A DNA stretch of 64,000 nt from Chloroflexota bacterium (GCA_016875735.1 VGOW01000003.1:1-64000), one strand, 5' to 3'; shown: positions 25,047-34,241, numbered from the stretch's first letter. Numbers and translations: made by a program. Notes: generated from the sequence alone by a model not told the origin.

Positions 25047-25520
25047 ATGCTCATCGATGACATCAACCGCCTCATCGACCCGAGCATCAACCTCTCCCTT
25101 CCGTGGGACACGCTGGGCGTGCGCGGCGACTCCGGCGCGGCCGCCTCTCACCACACCACCAGCCAGATCACCGATCGCGGTTGCTTCCTCTTATCGGATC
25201 GCGGCGACAAAATTCCGCTCACGCGCCGCGAGGTGGTCATTGGCCGCTCGGCCCCCACCGACGACACTTGGGTGCCCGATGTGGACGTGCGCCAACTCGC
25301 GCTCGATAAAGCCAAAACCGTCTCGCGTTTCCACTGCCGCATCTTCATCCCCGAAGACGGCGTCTATCGCCTCATGGACATGGGCAGTTTCAACGGCACG
25401 TGGCTCAACGGGCGGCGGCTCGAAAGCAAAGAAGCCGTTGTGCTCGGCGACGGCGATCAGATTCATCTCGGCGGCATCGCTTTCAGGTTTCACGATCCCA
25501 AGCGAGTGAGCGTCATATGA
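25047..25520 (+). CDS. FHA-domain protein
   Basis: 157 aa if started at the ATG at 25047; the frame is open upstream into the kinase remnant. The N-terminal 45 residues (MLIDDINRLIDPSINLSLPW) precede an FHA domain: VVIGRS, TVSRFHCRIF (Arg/Ser/His phosphothreonine contacts), GSFNGTWLNGRRL and DGDQIHLGG. FHA domains bind phosphothreonine peptides. Its stop overlaps the ATG of the VWA-FHA gene, and a kinase and phosphatase follow, so it should read phosphorylation made by the kinase encoded at 27611. Confidence 0.85.
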   Translation: MLIDDINRLIDPSINLSLPWDTLGVRGDSGAAASHHTTSQITDRGCFLLSDRGDKIPLTRREVVIGRSAPTDDTWVPDVDVRQLALDKAKTVSRFHCRIFIPEDGVYRLMDMGSFNGTWLNGRRLESKEAVVLGDGDQIHLGGIAFRFHDPKRVSVI

Positions 25521-27586
25521 GTCGCCGCCCTCTGCGCACACTGTTGGCGCTGGCGGCGGGGATAGCAACCCTCGCCCCGATGACGGCGCCCCGGCACGCG
25601 GCGGCCCAATCGTCATACTCGGCCATCATCACCGCCATCAACCCCTCGGCCTTTCCAGAGATCACGGCCACCGTCTCCATATCCGACACCACCACCGGCC
25701 TGCGAATCCCCGGGCTCGGCAAATCCGATTTCGCCCTGCTCGAGAACGGCGAGGACGTGAACATCGAAGAAATCCGCGAAGAGGACGTGGGGTTGCAATT
25801 GGCCTTCGTCATCGACTCCTCCTCCGCGTTTTCTAAACGGGACGCCGACACCTTCACCCGGCTCGATCACGTCAAAACATCCATCATCAACTTTGCTGTG
25901 GGCGAGGGCGAGTCGGGCAACGCCTACATGAAAGATGTGGTGGACACGGTGAACATCTTTGCCCCCGAAGGCATTGTGGCGCAGAACTCGTCCATCGGCG
26001 GCGAAATACGAAACGCGCTCATCGCCTATCAAAGCGACTTCCTCGAAGACACGGGGTTGTTCGGCCTCATCGCTCAGGCGTTGGATTCGGTGTCGGCCTC
26101 CACCGCGCAGCCGGGCATGAGGCGCGAAGTGATCATCTTCACCTCGGGCATCGACGCCTCTGCCGATGCCCAAGTGTCGGCGCTAGCCCAGCGCGCTGTG
26201 GCCGGAAATATCGTCGTGCACACCGTGTTGATCGGCCCGGCGGCCAGCGTGAGCCAACCCATCGCCGAAAACGTGAAAGCCCTGTCGTCGCTCACCGGCG
26301 GCGCATTCGTGTATTTCGAGGAGCCCGCCTCCACGAATGCGTTGTGGGGCGCGATCATTACTCAGCGCGCGCAGTATCGGCTCGTGTATCGTTCGGGGGT
26401 GAGGCAGAGCGGCCAGCACACCCTGCAGCTGCTGGCGAACATTCGCGGCCTCTCCCTGCTTTCCGGCGCCGAAAGTTTTTCGCTCGCCATCCAACCGCCG
26501 CTCATCACTGTCACCAATGCGCCGGTGGAAATTGTTCGCGCCACCGACGAGCGCGGCGCGAACCCGGCCTCCATCGAGCCGCGAGAGCAAGTGATCTCGG
26601 TGGCAATCGAATCCCCCGACGGCTACCCGCGCAACATCGCCAAACTGCAGCTCATCGTGGATAACACCATCGCCGACGAGATCACCGCTGGCCCGTTCGA
26701 CACCCTCCACTGGGATCTCAGCGGTTACAGTGAAACGGCGGCACACGGAATGCAAGCGCTGGTGATCGACGAACTCGGGCTCGAGGGCCGGAGTGAAATC
26801 GCCAACGTGCTGGTCACCGTGGACGTGCCCCCGCCGCTCATCGCCACCGCCGGGCCGGTGGTGTTGGGCGTGAGCGTGGCCGTGATCGCCGGAGTGGCCG
26901 TGCTGGCTTTGGTGGTGGCCGTCGTCGTTCTCTTTTTGCGCCGCCCCACCATCATCACCAACATTGTGCGCGAGGCCAGCGGGCGAGTGAAAGAAATGAC
27001 CGAGCCCTTCATTCCCACGCCGCATCATGGCGCGGCAAAGAACCGGCCCGGCAAAGCCTACCTCGATCGGATCGACGACACCGTGCCCGGCCCGCACCCG
27101 GCCATCGAACTCATCAGCGACAACCTGCGCTTGGGCCGCGATGAAACGCTGGCGCAGATCGCCTTCAACGACAAGTCCGTGTCGCGCCTTCATGCCCGCA
27201 TCACCGAAGAGGCCGACGGCGTCTTCTTCATCCCCGACGAAGGCTCCACCTCCGGCACGTGGGTCAACTATCATCAAGTGTCGCTCTCGGGCCAGCAGCT
27301 GCGGCACGGCGATGTGATCAATTTGGGCCGCGTGCAGCTGCGCTTCAGCCTGAGAACGAAAACATCGCCCCCGCCGAGTCCGATTCCCGCCCCAACGCCG
27401 GCGGCTTCGGCGCAAACTGCTCCCGCCTATTCCACCGAGCCATTCGATGCGGCGATGATAAGAACAGCGCAAGAAAAAACGGAGCAGGGCGTCCATTCGC
27501 AGGTGAAGAATCGAGACAAAGATAACGACGCCGAATTCCACACCGAAGCCTTCACGCCGCGATTCGACAGCGACCCCGACTCGTAA
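25517..27586 (+). CDS. secreted VWA domain / transmembrane / cytosolic FHA protein
   Basis: 689 aa from the ATG at 25517, overlapping the FHA gene stop (ATGA). Order: signal peptide (1-30, ending RHAAAQ), an external von Willebrand A domain (about 95-290) whose metal site reads VIDSSSAFSK, an incomplete DxSxS, a beta-sandwich region (about 320-445), a transmembrane helix (about 452-475), then a cytosolic FHA domain (about 535-612) with LRLGRD, SVSRLHARI and GSTSGTWVNY, and a Pro-rich acidic tail. It can couple external binding to internal phosphothreonine recognition. Part of the FHA-VWA-kinase-phosphatase cluster. Confidence 0.88.
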   Translation: MSRRPLRTLLALAAGIATLAPMTAPRHAAAQSSYSAIITAINPSAFPEITATVSISDTTTGLRIPGLGKSDFALLENGEDVNIEEIREEDVGLQLAFVIDSSSAFSKRDADTFTRLDHVKTSIINFAVGEGESGNAYMKDVVDTVNIFAPEGIVAQNSSIGGEIRNALIAYQSDFLEDTGLFGLIAQALDSVSASTAQPGMRREVIIFTSGIDASADAQVSALAQRAVAGNIVVHTVLIGPAASVSQPIAENVKALSSLTGGAFVYFEEPASTNALWGAIITQRAQYRLVYRSGVRQSGQHTLQLLANIRGLSLLSGAESFSLAIQPPLITVTNAPVEIVRATDERGANPASIEPREQVISVAIESPDGYPRNIAKLQLIVDNTIADEITAGPFDTLHWDLSGYSETAAHGMQALVIDELGLEGRSEIANVLVTVDVPPPLIATAGPVVLGVSVAVIAGVAVLALVVAVVVLFLRRPTIITNIVREASGRVKEMTEPFIPTPHHGAAKNRPGKAYLDRIDDTVPGPHPAIELISDNLRLGRDETLAQIAFNDKSVSRLHARITEEADGVFFIPDEGSTSGTWVNYHQVSLSGQQLRHGDVINLGRVQLRFSLRTKTSPPPSPIPAPTPAASAQTAPAYSTEPFDAAMIRTAQEKTEQGVHSQVKNRDKDNDAEFHTEAFTPRFDSDPDS

Positions 27587-27610
27587 ACAGCCTCCGCCGA
27601 TTCCCCCTCA

Positions 27611-28858
27611 ATGCCCGAACCCACCATCGGCGCCACCATCGGCCCCTTCACCATCATCGAAGCCATGCCTGCCGGGCACGGCGGCATGGCTCGCGTGTAT
27701 ATTGCCTCGGTGGGTGAGCACGCCGCCGTTACCGGCGCAAGCAATGTGGAGTCGCTGCCCGAACGCGTGGCGTTGAAGATCGCCCGCGTGGGCACGCCCG
27801 ACAGCGCCTCGTCGGAGCAGGCGTTTTATTTCGAGGCGCTGAACAACGAGGTGGAAACCCTCAAGCGCTTGCGCCATCCCAACATCGTCCGCCTCTTCCC
27901 CATCCCGCGCGGATTGCCGCGCAACCCCTACGCCGCCCGCGCCACCGAACTCGACGGGATGCCGTGGTTCTGCGCCATGGAATACCTCAGCGGCGGCTCG
28001 CTCGAAAGCCGCTTGAAAACCGTAGAGGCTTTGCCGCTGGCCGAAGCGATGGAGATCGCTTATCAGGTCTGCCTCGCCCTCGATCACATCCACCTCAAAG
28101 GCATGGCGCACCTCGACGTGAAGCCCGACAACGTGCTCTTCCGCTACCCGTTGAACACCGGCAATGTCGCGCTCCGCCATCTCCAGCCGGTGCTTATCGA
28201 TTTCGGCATCGCCAACAAAATGCGCAAGATCGGGCCGCCAGCCGGGTCCATCCCCTTCATGGCTCCCGAACGAATCCGCGTCATGCGCGGCGAAGTGGCC
28301 CCCGAACACTTCGGCGATCAATCCAAAGTGGATGTGTACGGACTCGGCGTGCTCCTTTATCGGATGCTCACCGGCCACTTGCCCTACGAAGGCCTCCCGC
28401 GCGATCAACTCACTAGCGCCATCCTCCAAACCCATCCCAAAACCCCGCGCGAGATCAATGCCGCCATCTCGCCCAAAGTGGATGAATTGGTGATGGCGAC
28501 TCTGGAGAAAGACCCGGGTCGGCGCCCCCGAATCGAAGAAGTGATCACCCGGCTCGATGAGGCGATGGTCGCTCGCCCGCCCGCGCCCCCGTTGATCAAA
28601 CCTGCCGCCCGCCGCAACCGCAGGCCTTTGCTCACCACCCTCCTCGCCGTCGCATTATTCTTGTGCTCCATCGTTTCGTTGGTTGGATGGGGGCTGTTCG
28701 CGGGAACGGCGCTCATTGCCCCCACCCCCACCGCCGCCGCCACCCTCACTTCCACATTCACACCGCCGCCGCCCACCGACACATCCACCCCCACCGCCAC
28801 CCAGCCTCCCACACCCACGCCGCTGGCGGCCACATCCACTCCTGCCACAACTCCCTGA
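27611..28858 (+). CDS. membrane Ser/Thr protein kinase (non-RD)
   Basis: 415 aa. Hanks-type kinase, residues about 12-300: modified glycine loop (AGHGGMARVYIAS), VALKIARV with the ATP Lys, NEVETLKRLRHPNIV (alpha-C Glu), catalytic loop MAHLDVKPDN in which the usual HRD Arg is Leu, IDFGIAN, and MAPERIR. Then a transmembrane helix (about 343-367) and a short external Thr/Pro stalk (PTPTAAATLTSTFT...). A non-RD kinase usually does not need activation-loop phosphorylation. The following PP2C gene begins 5 bases after the stop. It probably phosphorylates the neighbouring FHA proteins' partners. Confidence 0.9.
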   Translation: MPEPTIGATIGPFTIIEAMPAGHGGMARVYIASVGEHAAVTGASNVESLPERVALKIARVGTPDSASSEQAFYFEALNNEVETLKRLRHPNIVRLFPIPRGLPRNPYAARATELDGMPWFCAMEYLSGGSLESRLKTVEALPLAEAMEIAYQVCLALDHIHLKGMAHLDVKPDNVLFRYPLNTGNVALRHLQPVLIDFGIANKMRKIGPPAGSIPFMAPERIRVMRGEVAPEHFGDQSKVDVYGLGVLLYRMLTGHLPYEGLPRDQLTSAILQTHPKTPREINAAISPKVDELVMATLEKDPGRRPRIEEVITRLDEAMVARPPAPPLIKPAARRNRRPLLTTLLAVALFLCSIVSLVGWGLFAGTALIAPTPTAAATLTSTFTPPPPTDTSTPTATQPPTPTPLAATSTPATTP

Positions 28859-28863
28859 GGATT

Positions 28864-30153
28864 ATGAATCGCATTCCACAGTCCGACCTCATCATCGGCC
28901 ACCAAACCCACGCCGGAGAAACAGGCAAGAACAACGAAGACCGCGCGGCGGTATTGACGTATCAAGGCGCGGCGGGTGAAAACGGCGGAATCACGGTGGC
29001 GGTGGTGGCCGACGGAATCGGCGGCCACCGCGCGGGTGAAGTCGCCTCTCAGATCGCCATCGACACCTTCACCACTCTTTTCGATCAGGCCGACTCGCGC
29101 TCCTACCTCGATCTGTTTTCGCGCGCCTTCAGCAACATCTCCCAAACCATCGCCAAACACGTTGCCAACAACCCCGAGTCGGAAGGCATGGGCACCACAT
29201 GCTCGGCGGCGCTCATCGCCAACCGTCGGCTGTACATCGCCTTCATCGGCGACAGCCGAATCTATCTTCTGCGCGATGGCAGTATTCGGCAGATCAGCGT
29301 TGATCACACGTGGGTGCAGGAGGCCATCGAGCACGGCATCCTCAACAAACAAGAAGCGCGCAAGCATCCCAACCGGCACGTGGTGCGCCGACACCTCGGC
29401 GCCGGGCAAGACGCCACGCCCGACTACCGTCTGCACCTCGACGATTCGGAAAGCGCCGAAGCCGCGCGGCGCAATCAGGGCCTGCCCCTCAAACCCGGCG
29501 ACATCGTTCTGCTCTCCTCCGACGGCATGACCGATCTCGTCGAAGATCATGAGATACTCGCCGCCTTTCAGGGCAAGACTCCACAGGCGGCAGTGGACGC
29601 GCTGGTGCTGCTCGCGCGACAGCGCGGCGGGCACGACAACATCACCGTCACCGCCATACAAACCCCGCCAGCCGCCTCGCCGACGCGAACATCGAAAAAA
29701 GAATCCACCGGCATCGCTCCGGCGCTGGTGGGCGGCACGGCCATTGCCGCCATGATCGGCATCGGGCTGGTGGTGGTGATCGCCGCCGCCATCGGCGCAT
29801 ATGTTGTCTTCTTCAACCCGACGCCGACGCCCGCGCCATCGGCAACGCCTCTGCCCTCCAACACGCCCATCCCATTACCCTCCGACACACCCACGCCGCA
29901 AGAGGCCATCCTCCAACCCGACACCCCGACTCTGTTGCCCACCGCCACTAACACCACCCGGCCATCGCCCACACTCACGTCCACCTCCACCCCCACTCCC
30001 GCCCGGACCACCCTCGCGCCTCCCACCCTCGCCCCCTCGCCCACACTCACAACAATTATCGACCTCACCCTCGACTCGCAACTCGCCACCGACATCGCCG
30101 CCACACTCTTCCCAATCTTGGACATTACAACATCGCCCTCTCCAATACCCTAA
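28864..30153 (+). CDS. PP2C-type (PPM) protein phosphatase with membrane anchor and stalk
   Basis: 429 aa from the ATG at 28864. The catalytic domain (about 1-255) has NNEDRAAV, VVADGIGGHRAGE, GTTCSAALI, FIGDSRIYLL, LLSSDGMTDLV and GGHDNITVT, which together provide the metal-binding aspartates of the PPM family. A transmembrane helix follows (about 288-318), then an external Thr/Pro/Ser-rich stalk and an ATLFPILDI end. It dephosphorylates Ser/Thr residues and opposes the kinase encoded immediately upstream. Both enzymes are anchored with the catalytic part inside and a similar stalk outside. Confidence 0.93.
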   Translation: MNRIPQSDLIIGHQTHAGETGKNNEDRAAVLTYQGAAGENGGITVAVVADGIGGHRAGEVASQIAIDTFTTLFDQADSRSYLDLFSRAFSNISQTIAKHVANNPESEGMGTTCSAALIANRRLYIAFIGDSRIYLLRDGSIRQISVDHTWVQEAIEHGILNKQEARKHPNRHVVRRHLGAGQDATPDYRLHLDDSESAEAARRNQGLPLKPGDIVLLSSDGMTDLVEDHEILAAFQGKTPQAAVDALVLLARQRGGHDNITVTAIQTPPAASPTRTSKKESTGIAPALVGGTAIAAMIGIGLVVVIAAAIGAYVVFFNPTPTPAPSATPLPSNTPIPLPSDTPTPQEAILQPDTPTLLPTATNTTRPSPTLTSTSTPTPARTTLAPPTLAPSPTLTTIIDLTLDSQLATDIAATLFPILDITTSPSPIP

Positions 30154-30170
30154 CCACCCAACCACCTACA
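30150..30170 (+). repeat. CCACCCAA-word run after the PP2C gene
   Basis: Sequence AACCACCCAACCACC directly after the PP2C stop codon (30151-30153, TAA). It is the same 8-base word as the frame-shifting repeat in the hydrolase at 22980-23027. Confidence 0.7.
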
Positions 30171-30196
30171 CCCCGCTCGACTCCTCTCCCAAATCC

Positions 30197-30205
30197 TGCT
30201 AAACT
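30197..30205 (+). promoter_or_regulatory. extended -10 promoter of the phospholipase D gene, leaderless
   Basis: TGcTAAACT followed by six bases (CGCGGA) and the ATG at 30212. Spacing puts the transcription start at the start codon. Confidence 0.5.
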
Positions 30206-30211
30206 CGCGGA

Positions 30212-31282
30212 ATGATTCGCCGCGCCCTCACCCTTCTGCTCATCCCGCTCATTGCCGCGTGTGAAGTCGTCGATGTCGAATTCGCGGATCCGACGCCCAC
30301 TCCCGTCAGCGTTCCCTCCGACGGAAGTTGGTATCGACTCTACTTCACCGACCCGCTCGACAAAGACGACAGAGAGAACCGCCCCGAAGAGAGCATTGAT
30401 GATTACATCGTCTCCAGCATTGCTTCGGCCACGCGCACAGTGGACGCCGCCACCTACGAATTCAACCTGCCCTCGATGGCCGACGCGCTGATCGACGCCC
30501 ACAATCGCGGGCTCGTCGTCCGCCTCGTTACCGACACCGACAGCATAGCCGAAGAGCAAGTCCAACGAGTGATCGACTCTGGCATCCCCGTCGCTGAAGA
30601 CGGGCGCAGCGCTATCATGCACCACAAGTTTGCGATCGTGGACGGGCTGGTGGTGTGGGCCGGATCGTGGAACTTCACCGAGAACGACACCTATCGCAAC
30701 AACAACAACGTCATCGGCGTGGCCTCGCCCGAACTGGTGGCCAATTATCAAACCGTGTTCAACGTCATGTTCGAGGGAGGCGAGTTCGGATCAGAGTCGG
30801 CGACACGCGCGCCGTACCACGAGTTCACCGTCGGCGGCGCGCTGGTGGAAAACTATTTCTCTCCCGATGGCGATGTGGCCGGCCACATCCTTCCCATTCT
30901 GCAAAGCGCGCAGCAGAGTATTTACTTCGCCGCCTTCACCTTCACCCGCGCCGATTTCAGCGAGGCGCTCATCGAGCGGGCGCAGGCCGGAGTGACTGTG
31001 CAGGGCGTGTACGAAACGCGGCAGGTGGATGCCGGGAGTGACGAGTCGTACACCATGCTGGCGCAGGCCGGCCTGCCGGTTCTGCTCGACGGCAACCGCT
31101 ACACCATGCACCACAAATTCTTCGTCGTGGATGGGCGCATCGTCGTCACCGGCTCCTACAACTTCACCAAAGCCGCCGAAGAGAGCAACAATGAAAACGT
31201 GCTGATCATTCACGACCCGGCCATTGCCGCGCAGTACACCGACGAGTTTTTCAAGGTGTGGCAGAAGGCCGGAGGCCAATAG
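30212..31282 (+). CDS. phospholipase D-like lipoprotein
   Basis: 356 aa. Lipoprotein signal with lipobox LIAAC (Cys17). Two PLD half-sites: HHKFAIVD followed by GSWNFTEND (around residue 135), and HHKFFVVD followed by GSYNFTKAA (around residue 299); each supplies HxKxxxxD plus the downstream Asn. The protein should act outside the membrane on phosphodiesters such as phospholipids or DNA; bacterial PLD-like nucleases share the fold. It follows the PP2C gene by 58 bases but has its own promoter-like box. Confidence 0.92.
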   Translation: MIRRALTLLLIPLIAACEVVDVEFADPTPTPVSVPSDGSWYRLYFTDPLDKDDRENRPEESIDDYIVSSIASATRTVDAATYEFNLPSMADALIDAHNRGLVVRLVTDTDSIAEEQVQRVIDSGIPVAEDGRSAIMHHKFAIVDGLVVWAGSWNFTENDTYRNNNNVIGVASPELVANYQTVFNVMFEGGEFGSESATRAPYHEFTVGGALVENYFSPDGDVAGHILPILQSAQQSIYFAAFTFTRADFSEALIERAQAGVTVQGVYETRQVDAGSDESYTMLAQAGLPVLLDGNRYTMHHKFFVVDGRIVVTGSYNFTKAAEESNNENVLIIHDPAIAAQYTDEFFKVWQKAGGQ

Positions 31283-31299
31283 TCTCTGCCGGAGTCCTC

Positions 31300-31956
31300 A
31301 TGCAAACCACCGCCGCCCTTTCACCCGCCGATCAGAAGCGGCTGTATCTTTATGCTTTCCTGCTCAGCCTCTTCACCATCGCCGCCAATCTTGTGGAAGG
31401 CAGCGCCTCCACGTTTCTCGGCTTTCGCGATGAGACGCTGGCGCTGTTCGGCTTCGGGGTCGATAGTTTCATCGAAGTGATCTCGGCGGTTGGCATCGCC
31501 GCCATGATCTTGCGCATCCGCCGCAATCCGCATGGCCCGCGCGATCGTTTCGAGATCGCCGCCCTGCGCGTGACGGGAGCCAGCTTCTATCTTCTCACCG
31601 CCGGGCTGATCGCCACCGTTGTGATCAACACCGCGCTCGGCGCACGCCCCACCACCACCCTCTGGGGCCTCGTCATTTCGCTGATCTCGATCAGCGTGAT
31701 GACTCTGCTCGTCTATCTCAAGCTCAACGTTGGCCGCCGCCTCAACTCCGATCCGATCATCGCCGACGCCCACTGCACCCGCGCCTGCATTTACATGTCG
31801 GTCGTGCTTCTGCTCGCCAGCCTCGTGTATCAGTTCACGCGCGTCGGCTTCATTGACAGTCTCGGCGCACTCGGCATCGCCTACTTTTCCTTTCAGGAGG
31901 GGCGCGAAGCGTTCGAGAAGGCGGCTGGCAAAGAAACGTGTTGTGAGTTGGATTGA
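31300..31956 (+). CDS. CDF-like cation transporter
   Basis: 218 aa from the ATG at 31300 (MQTTAALSPADQ). Six hydrophobic segments; residues 40-60 (ETLALFGFGVDSFIEVISA) correspond to the CDF metal site region in TM2, and ADAHCTRACIYMSVV to TM5, where canonical CDFs have HxxxD or DxxxD. The C-terminal cytosolic domain is nearly absent and ends in Cys-Cys (KETCCELD). Metal ion efflux is probable but the metal is not deducible. No sensor gene adjacent. Confidence 0.8.
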   Translation: MQTTAALSPADQKRLYLYAFLLSLFTIAANLVEGSASTFLGFRDETLALFGFGVDSFIEVISAVGIAAMILRIRRNPHGPRDRFEIAALRVTGASFYLLTAGLIATVVINTALGARPTTTLWGLVISLISISVMTLLVYLKLNVGRRLNSDPIIADAHCTRACIYMSVVLLLASLVYQFTRVGFIDSLGALGIAYFSFQEGREAFEKAAGKETCCELD

Positions 31957-31965
31957 GGAACACGC

Positions 31966-33831
31966 ATGGCAACCATCACCGCCCCGGCGCAGGAACCGCC
32001 TTTCGCATTCATCGGCCGAATGCTGGCCGGCATGGCCTCCGTCGCCGCCATCGCGCTGTCGAGCGCGGGCATCGCGCTGGGCATCGCGCAGATTCTGTAC
32101 GCCAACTCGATCTATCCCGGCGTCACCGTGCACGGCATCGATCTCTCCGGCCTCAACCGCGCGCAGGCAGTGGAAAAACTTTCGCGCGAGTTCGCCTATC
32201 CGCAAACTCCGGCGTTCATCTTCCGCTACCACGATCACTCGTGGACGACGACGCCCGCGCAGCTCGGCGTGGCGTTCGCCGTCGAAGAGACGGCCTCCCG
32301 CGCGTTCGCTTATGGTCGTTCGGGGGATTGGTGGCCCGATCTTCAGGATCAGTTTTGGGCGTGGTATGAAGGGACGGACATCGCGCCCATTGTGGTGTAC
32401 GATCCGGCGCGCGCGACGGCGACACTGGGGGACATCGCATCCGAGGTGGACACGCCTTCGGTCGAGGCCTCGCTCACCGTCACCGGCACACAAGTCGTCG
32501 TCACTCCCGGGCAATTCGGCTACACGGTGAATATCGCCGCGACGCTCGAACAGATCGCTGAGCCCATTCGCGCGCTCGGCGGCGCGGATGTGACGCTGGT
32601 GATCGACGAACACAAACCCGCCGTGCTTGACGCTTCGGCGCAAGCGGCTATTGCCGAGCGCATTCTCAGCCAGCCGCTCACGCTCACCGTTAGCGAGCCG
32701 CGCCCCGGCGACCCCGGCCCGTGGGCCTTCCCTCAGGATCAATTGGCAACGATGCTGATCATCCAGCGTGTGGAAGAGGCGAACAGCGCGCGATACGAAG
32801 TCGCGCTCGACTCATCGCGGCTGGCGCCGTTTCTCGAAACGCTCGCCCCGCAGTTGGAAGTGAAGCCAAAGAACGCCCGCTTCATCTTCAACGACGATAC
32901 GCGAGAGCTGGAAGTGATTCCGGGATTCGAGCCGGTGGACGGGCGCACGCTCGATGTAGCCGCCACCCTACAGAACATCAACGCGCAGGCGGTGCAGGGC
33001 GCGCACACCATCCCGCTTGTTTTCATCATCACTCCGCCGGAGGTGGGCAATCACACCACCGCCGCCGATCTCGGCATCACCGGACTCGTCTCGGATCAAC
33101 TCACCTATTTTGTCGGCTCGAGCGCGGAGCGGCAGAACAACATTCGGGTGGGGGCGGCGGCCTTTCACGGAATCCTCATCCCGCCGGGCGGCATGTTCTC
33201 GTTCAACGAATGGCTGGGCGACATCAGCCTCGACACCGGCTTTTCGGAGGCGTTGATCATTTACGCCGGGCGCACCATCAAAGGCGTGGGCGGCGGCATT
33301 TGCCAAGTGAGCACCACCGCCTTTCGCGCCGCCTTCTTCGGCGGTTATCCCATTATGGAGCGGCACTCGCACGCTTATCGCGTGGGATATTACGAGCGCG
33401 GGTTCGGGCCCGGCCTCGACGCCACCATCTTTTCGCCAGTCGCCGATTTTCAGTTCACCAACGATCGCAACGCATGGCTGTTGATCGAAACGTATATTTA
33501 CGCCAACCAAACTTTGCAGTTCAAGTTTTATTCGGCGGACGACGGGCGCAAGGTGACGGTGAGCGCACCGGAGGTCAAGAACATCGTGACCCACCCGCCC
33601 GACCGATACGAAGAGAATCCCGAACTGAAAGAAGGCGAGATCAAGAAGGTGGATTTCGAGGCCGATGGCGCAGACACGACTGTGTGGCGCAAAGTTGAAC
33701 GCGACGGGCAAGTGCTTTGGGAGGACGTGATCAAAACTCACTACCTCCCCTGGCAAGCCGTCTTTCAGTATGGGCCGGGCACGCAGCTTTCGGTGACGCT
33801 GAACGAAAAGGGCGAAGTGGTGACGCCGTGA
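31966..33831 (+). CDS. VanW/YoaR-family protein
   Basis: 621 aa. One N-terminal transmembrane helix (about 26-50) then external domains: two putative peptidoglycan-binding YoaR-like repeats (IYPGVTVHGIDLSGLNRAQA start), a VanW domain (about 390-520) with NIRVGAAAFHGILIPPGGMFSFNEWLG, GGICQVSTTAFRAAF and HSHAYRVGYYERG, and a C-terminal beta domain (about 530-615). VanW proteins are associated with vancomycin resistance clusters, but the biochemical role is unknown; cell-envelope function is expected. ATG is 9 bases after the CDF gene stop. Confidence 0.9.
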   Translation: MATITAPAQEPPFAFIGRMLAGMASVAAIALSSAGIALGIAQILYANSIYPGVTVHGIDLSGLNRAQAVEKLSREFAYPQTPAFIFRYHDHSWTTTPAQLGVAFAVEETASRAFAYGRSGDWWPDLQDQFWAWYEGTDIAPIVVYDPARATATLGDIASEVDTPSVEASLTVTGTQVVVTPGQFGYTVNIAATLEQIAEPIRALGGADVTLVIDEHKPAVLDASAQAAIAERILSQPLTLTVSEPRPGDPGPWAFPQDQLATMLIIQRVEEANSARYEVALDSSRLAPFLETLAPQLEVKPKNARFIFNDDTRELEVIPGFEPVDGRTLDVAATLQNINAQAVQGAHTIPLVFIITPPEVGNHTTAADLGITGLVSDQLTYFVGSSAERQNNIRVGAAAFHGILIPPGGMFSFNEWLGDISLDTGFSEALIIYAGRTIKGVGGGICQVSTTAFRAAFFGGYPIMERHSHAYRVGYYERGFGPGLDATIFSPVADFQFTNDRNAWLLIETYIYANQTLQFKFYSADDGRKVTVSAPEVKNIVTHPPDRYEENPELKEGEIKKVDFEADGADTTVWRKVERDGQVLWEDVIKTHYLPWQAVFQYGPGTQLSVTLNEKGEVVTP

Positions 33832-33842
33832 AGTAGAAGTTA

Positions 33843-33904
33843 GAGGTCAGAAGTCAGAAACCGGAAGGCGGCGAGCGCTGCCTTCCGGTTTCTTCTGACC
33901 ACTG
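33843..33904. terminator. long hairpin of AGAAGTC words with terminator core
   Basis: Thirteen-base perfect stem GAAACCGGAAGGC / GCCTTCCGGTTTC (33857-33869, 33880-33892), extended by GGTCAGAA / TTCTGACC (33845-33852, 33893-33900) with a 4-base bulge. It lies between the convergent VanW gene and the gene at 33921. The outer words AGAAGTT, AGAGGTC, AGAAGTC are the heptad class seen at 10731. Confidence 0.75.
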
Positions 33905-33920
33905 GTTGCTGACTTCTGAA

Positions 33921-34241
33921 TCAAAACTGAAATCGATTCTTCAGCGGCACGATCCTCCGCTTGTAGTTGGTGACGTATTGTTGAAGGCGAGTCTCCAGCT
34001 CTTCCCACTGCTCGCTATCGATCACCTTATCCACCGCCTCGCGCGATTCGCCCACGAAGGCCACCAGCCGGTCGGGGTAATCGCCTACCGCCGTATGCCA
34101 TGCTTCGGCCATGCCCAGCCCCAAATTTTGCACGGCAGGCACCAACTCGCCAAGCATGAACTGAAAATAAGTCTCCTGCGTTTCAGGGATCACATCGTAG
34201 GTGAGCAAGACTTTGGTGTAGTCTTTCATGTCATCGGTCAT
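33921..34241 (-). CDS. small alpha/beta (dimeric barrel-like) protein
   Basis: 106 aa. Contains a strand-helix-strand pattern with YTKVLLTYDVIPETQETYFQFM, GLGMAEAWHTAVGDYPDRLVAFVGESREAVDKVID, suggesting a ferredoxin-like dimeric alpha/beta barrel (NIPSNAP/ABM-like). No catalytic residues are apparent. It lies 48 bases downstream of the radical SAM gene on the same strand and could be co-transcribed with it. Confidence 0.7.
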   Translation of the reverse strand: MTDDMKDYTKVLLTYDVIPETQETYFQFMLGELVPAVQNLGLGMAEAWHTAVGDYPDRLVAFVGESREAVDKVIDSEQWEELETRLQQYVTNYKRRIVPLKNRFQF

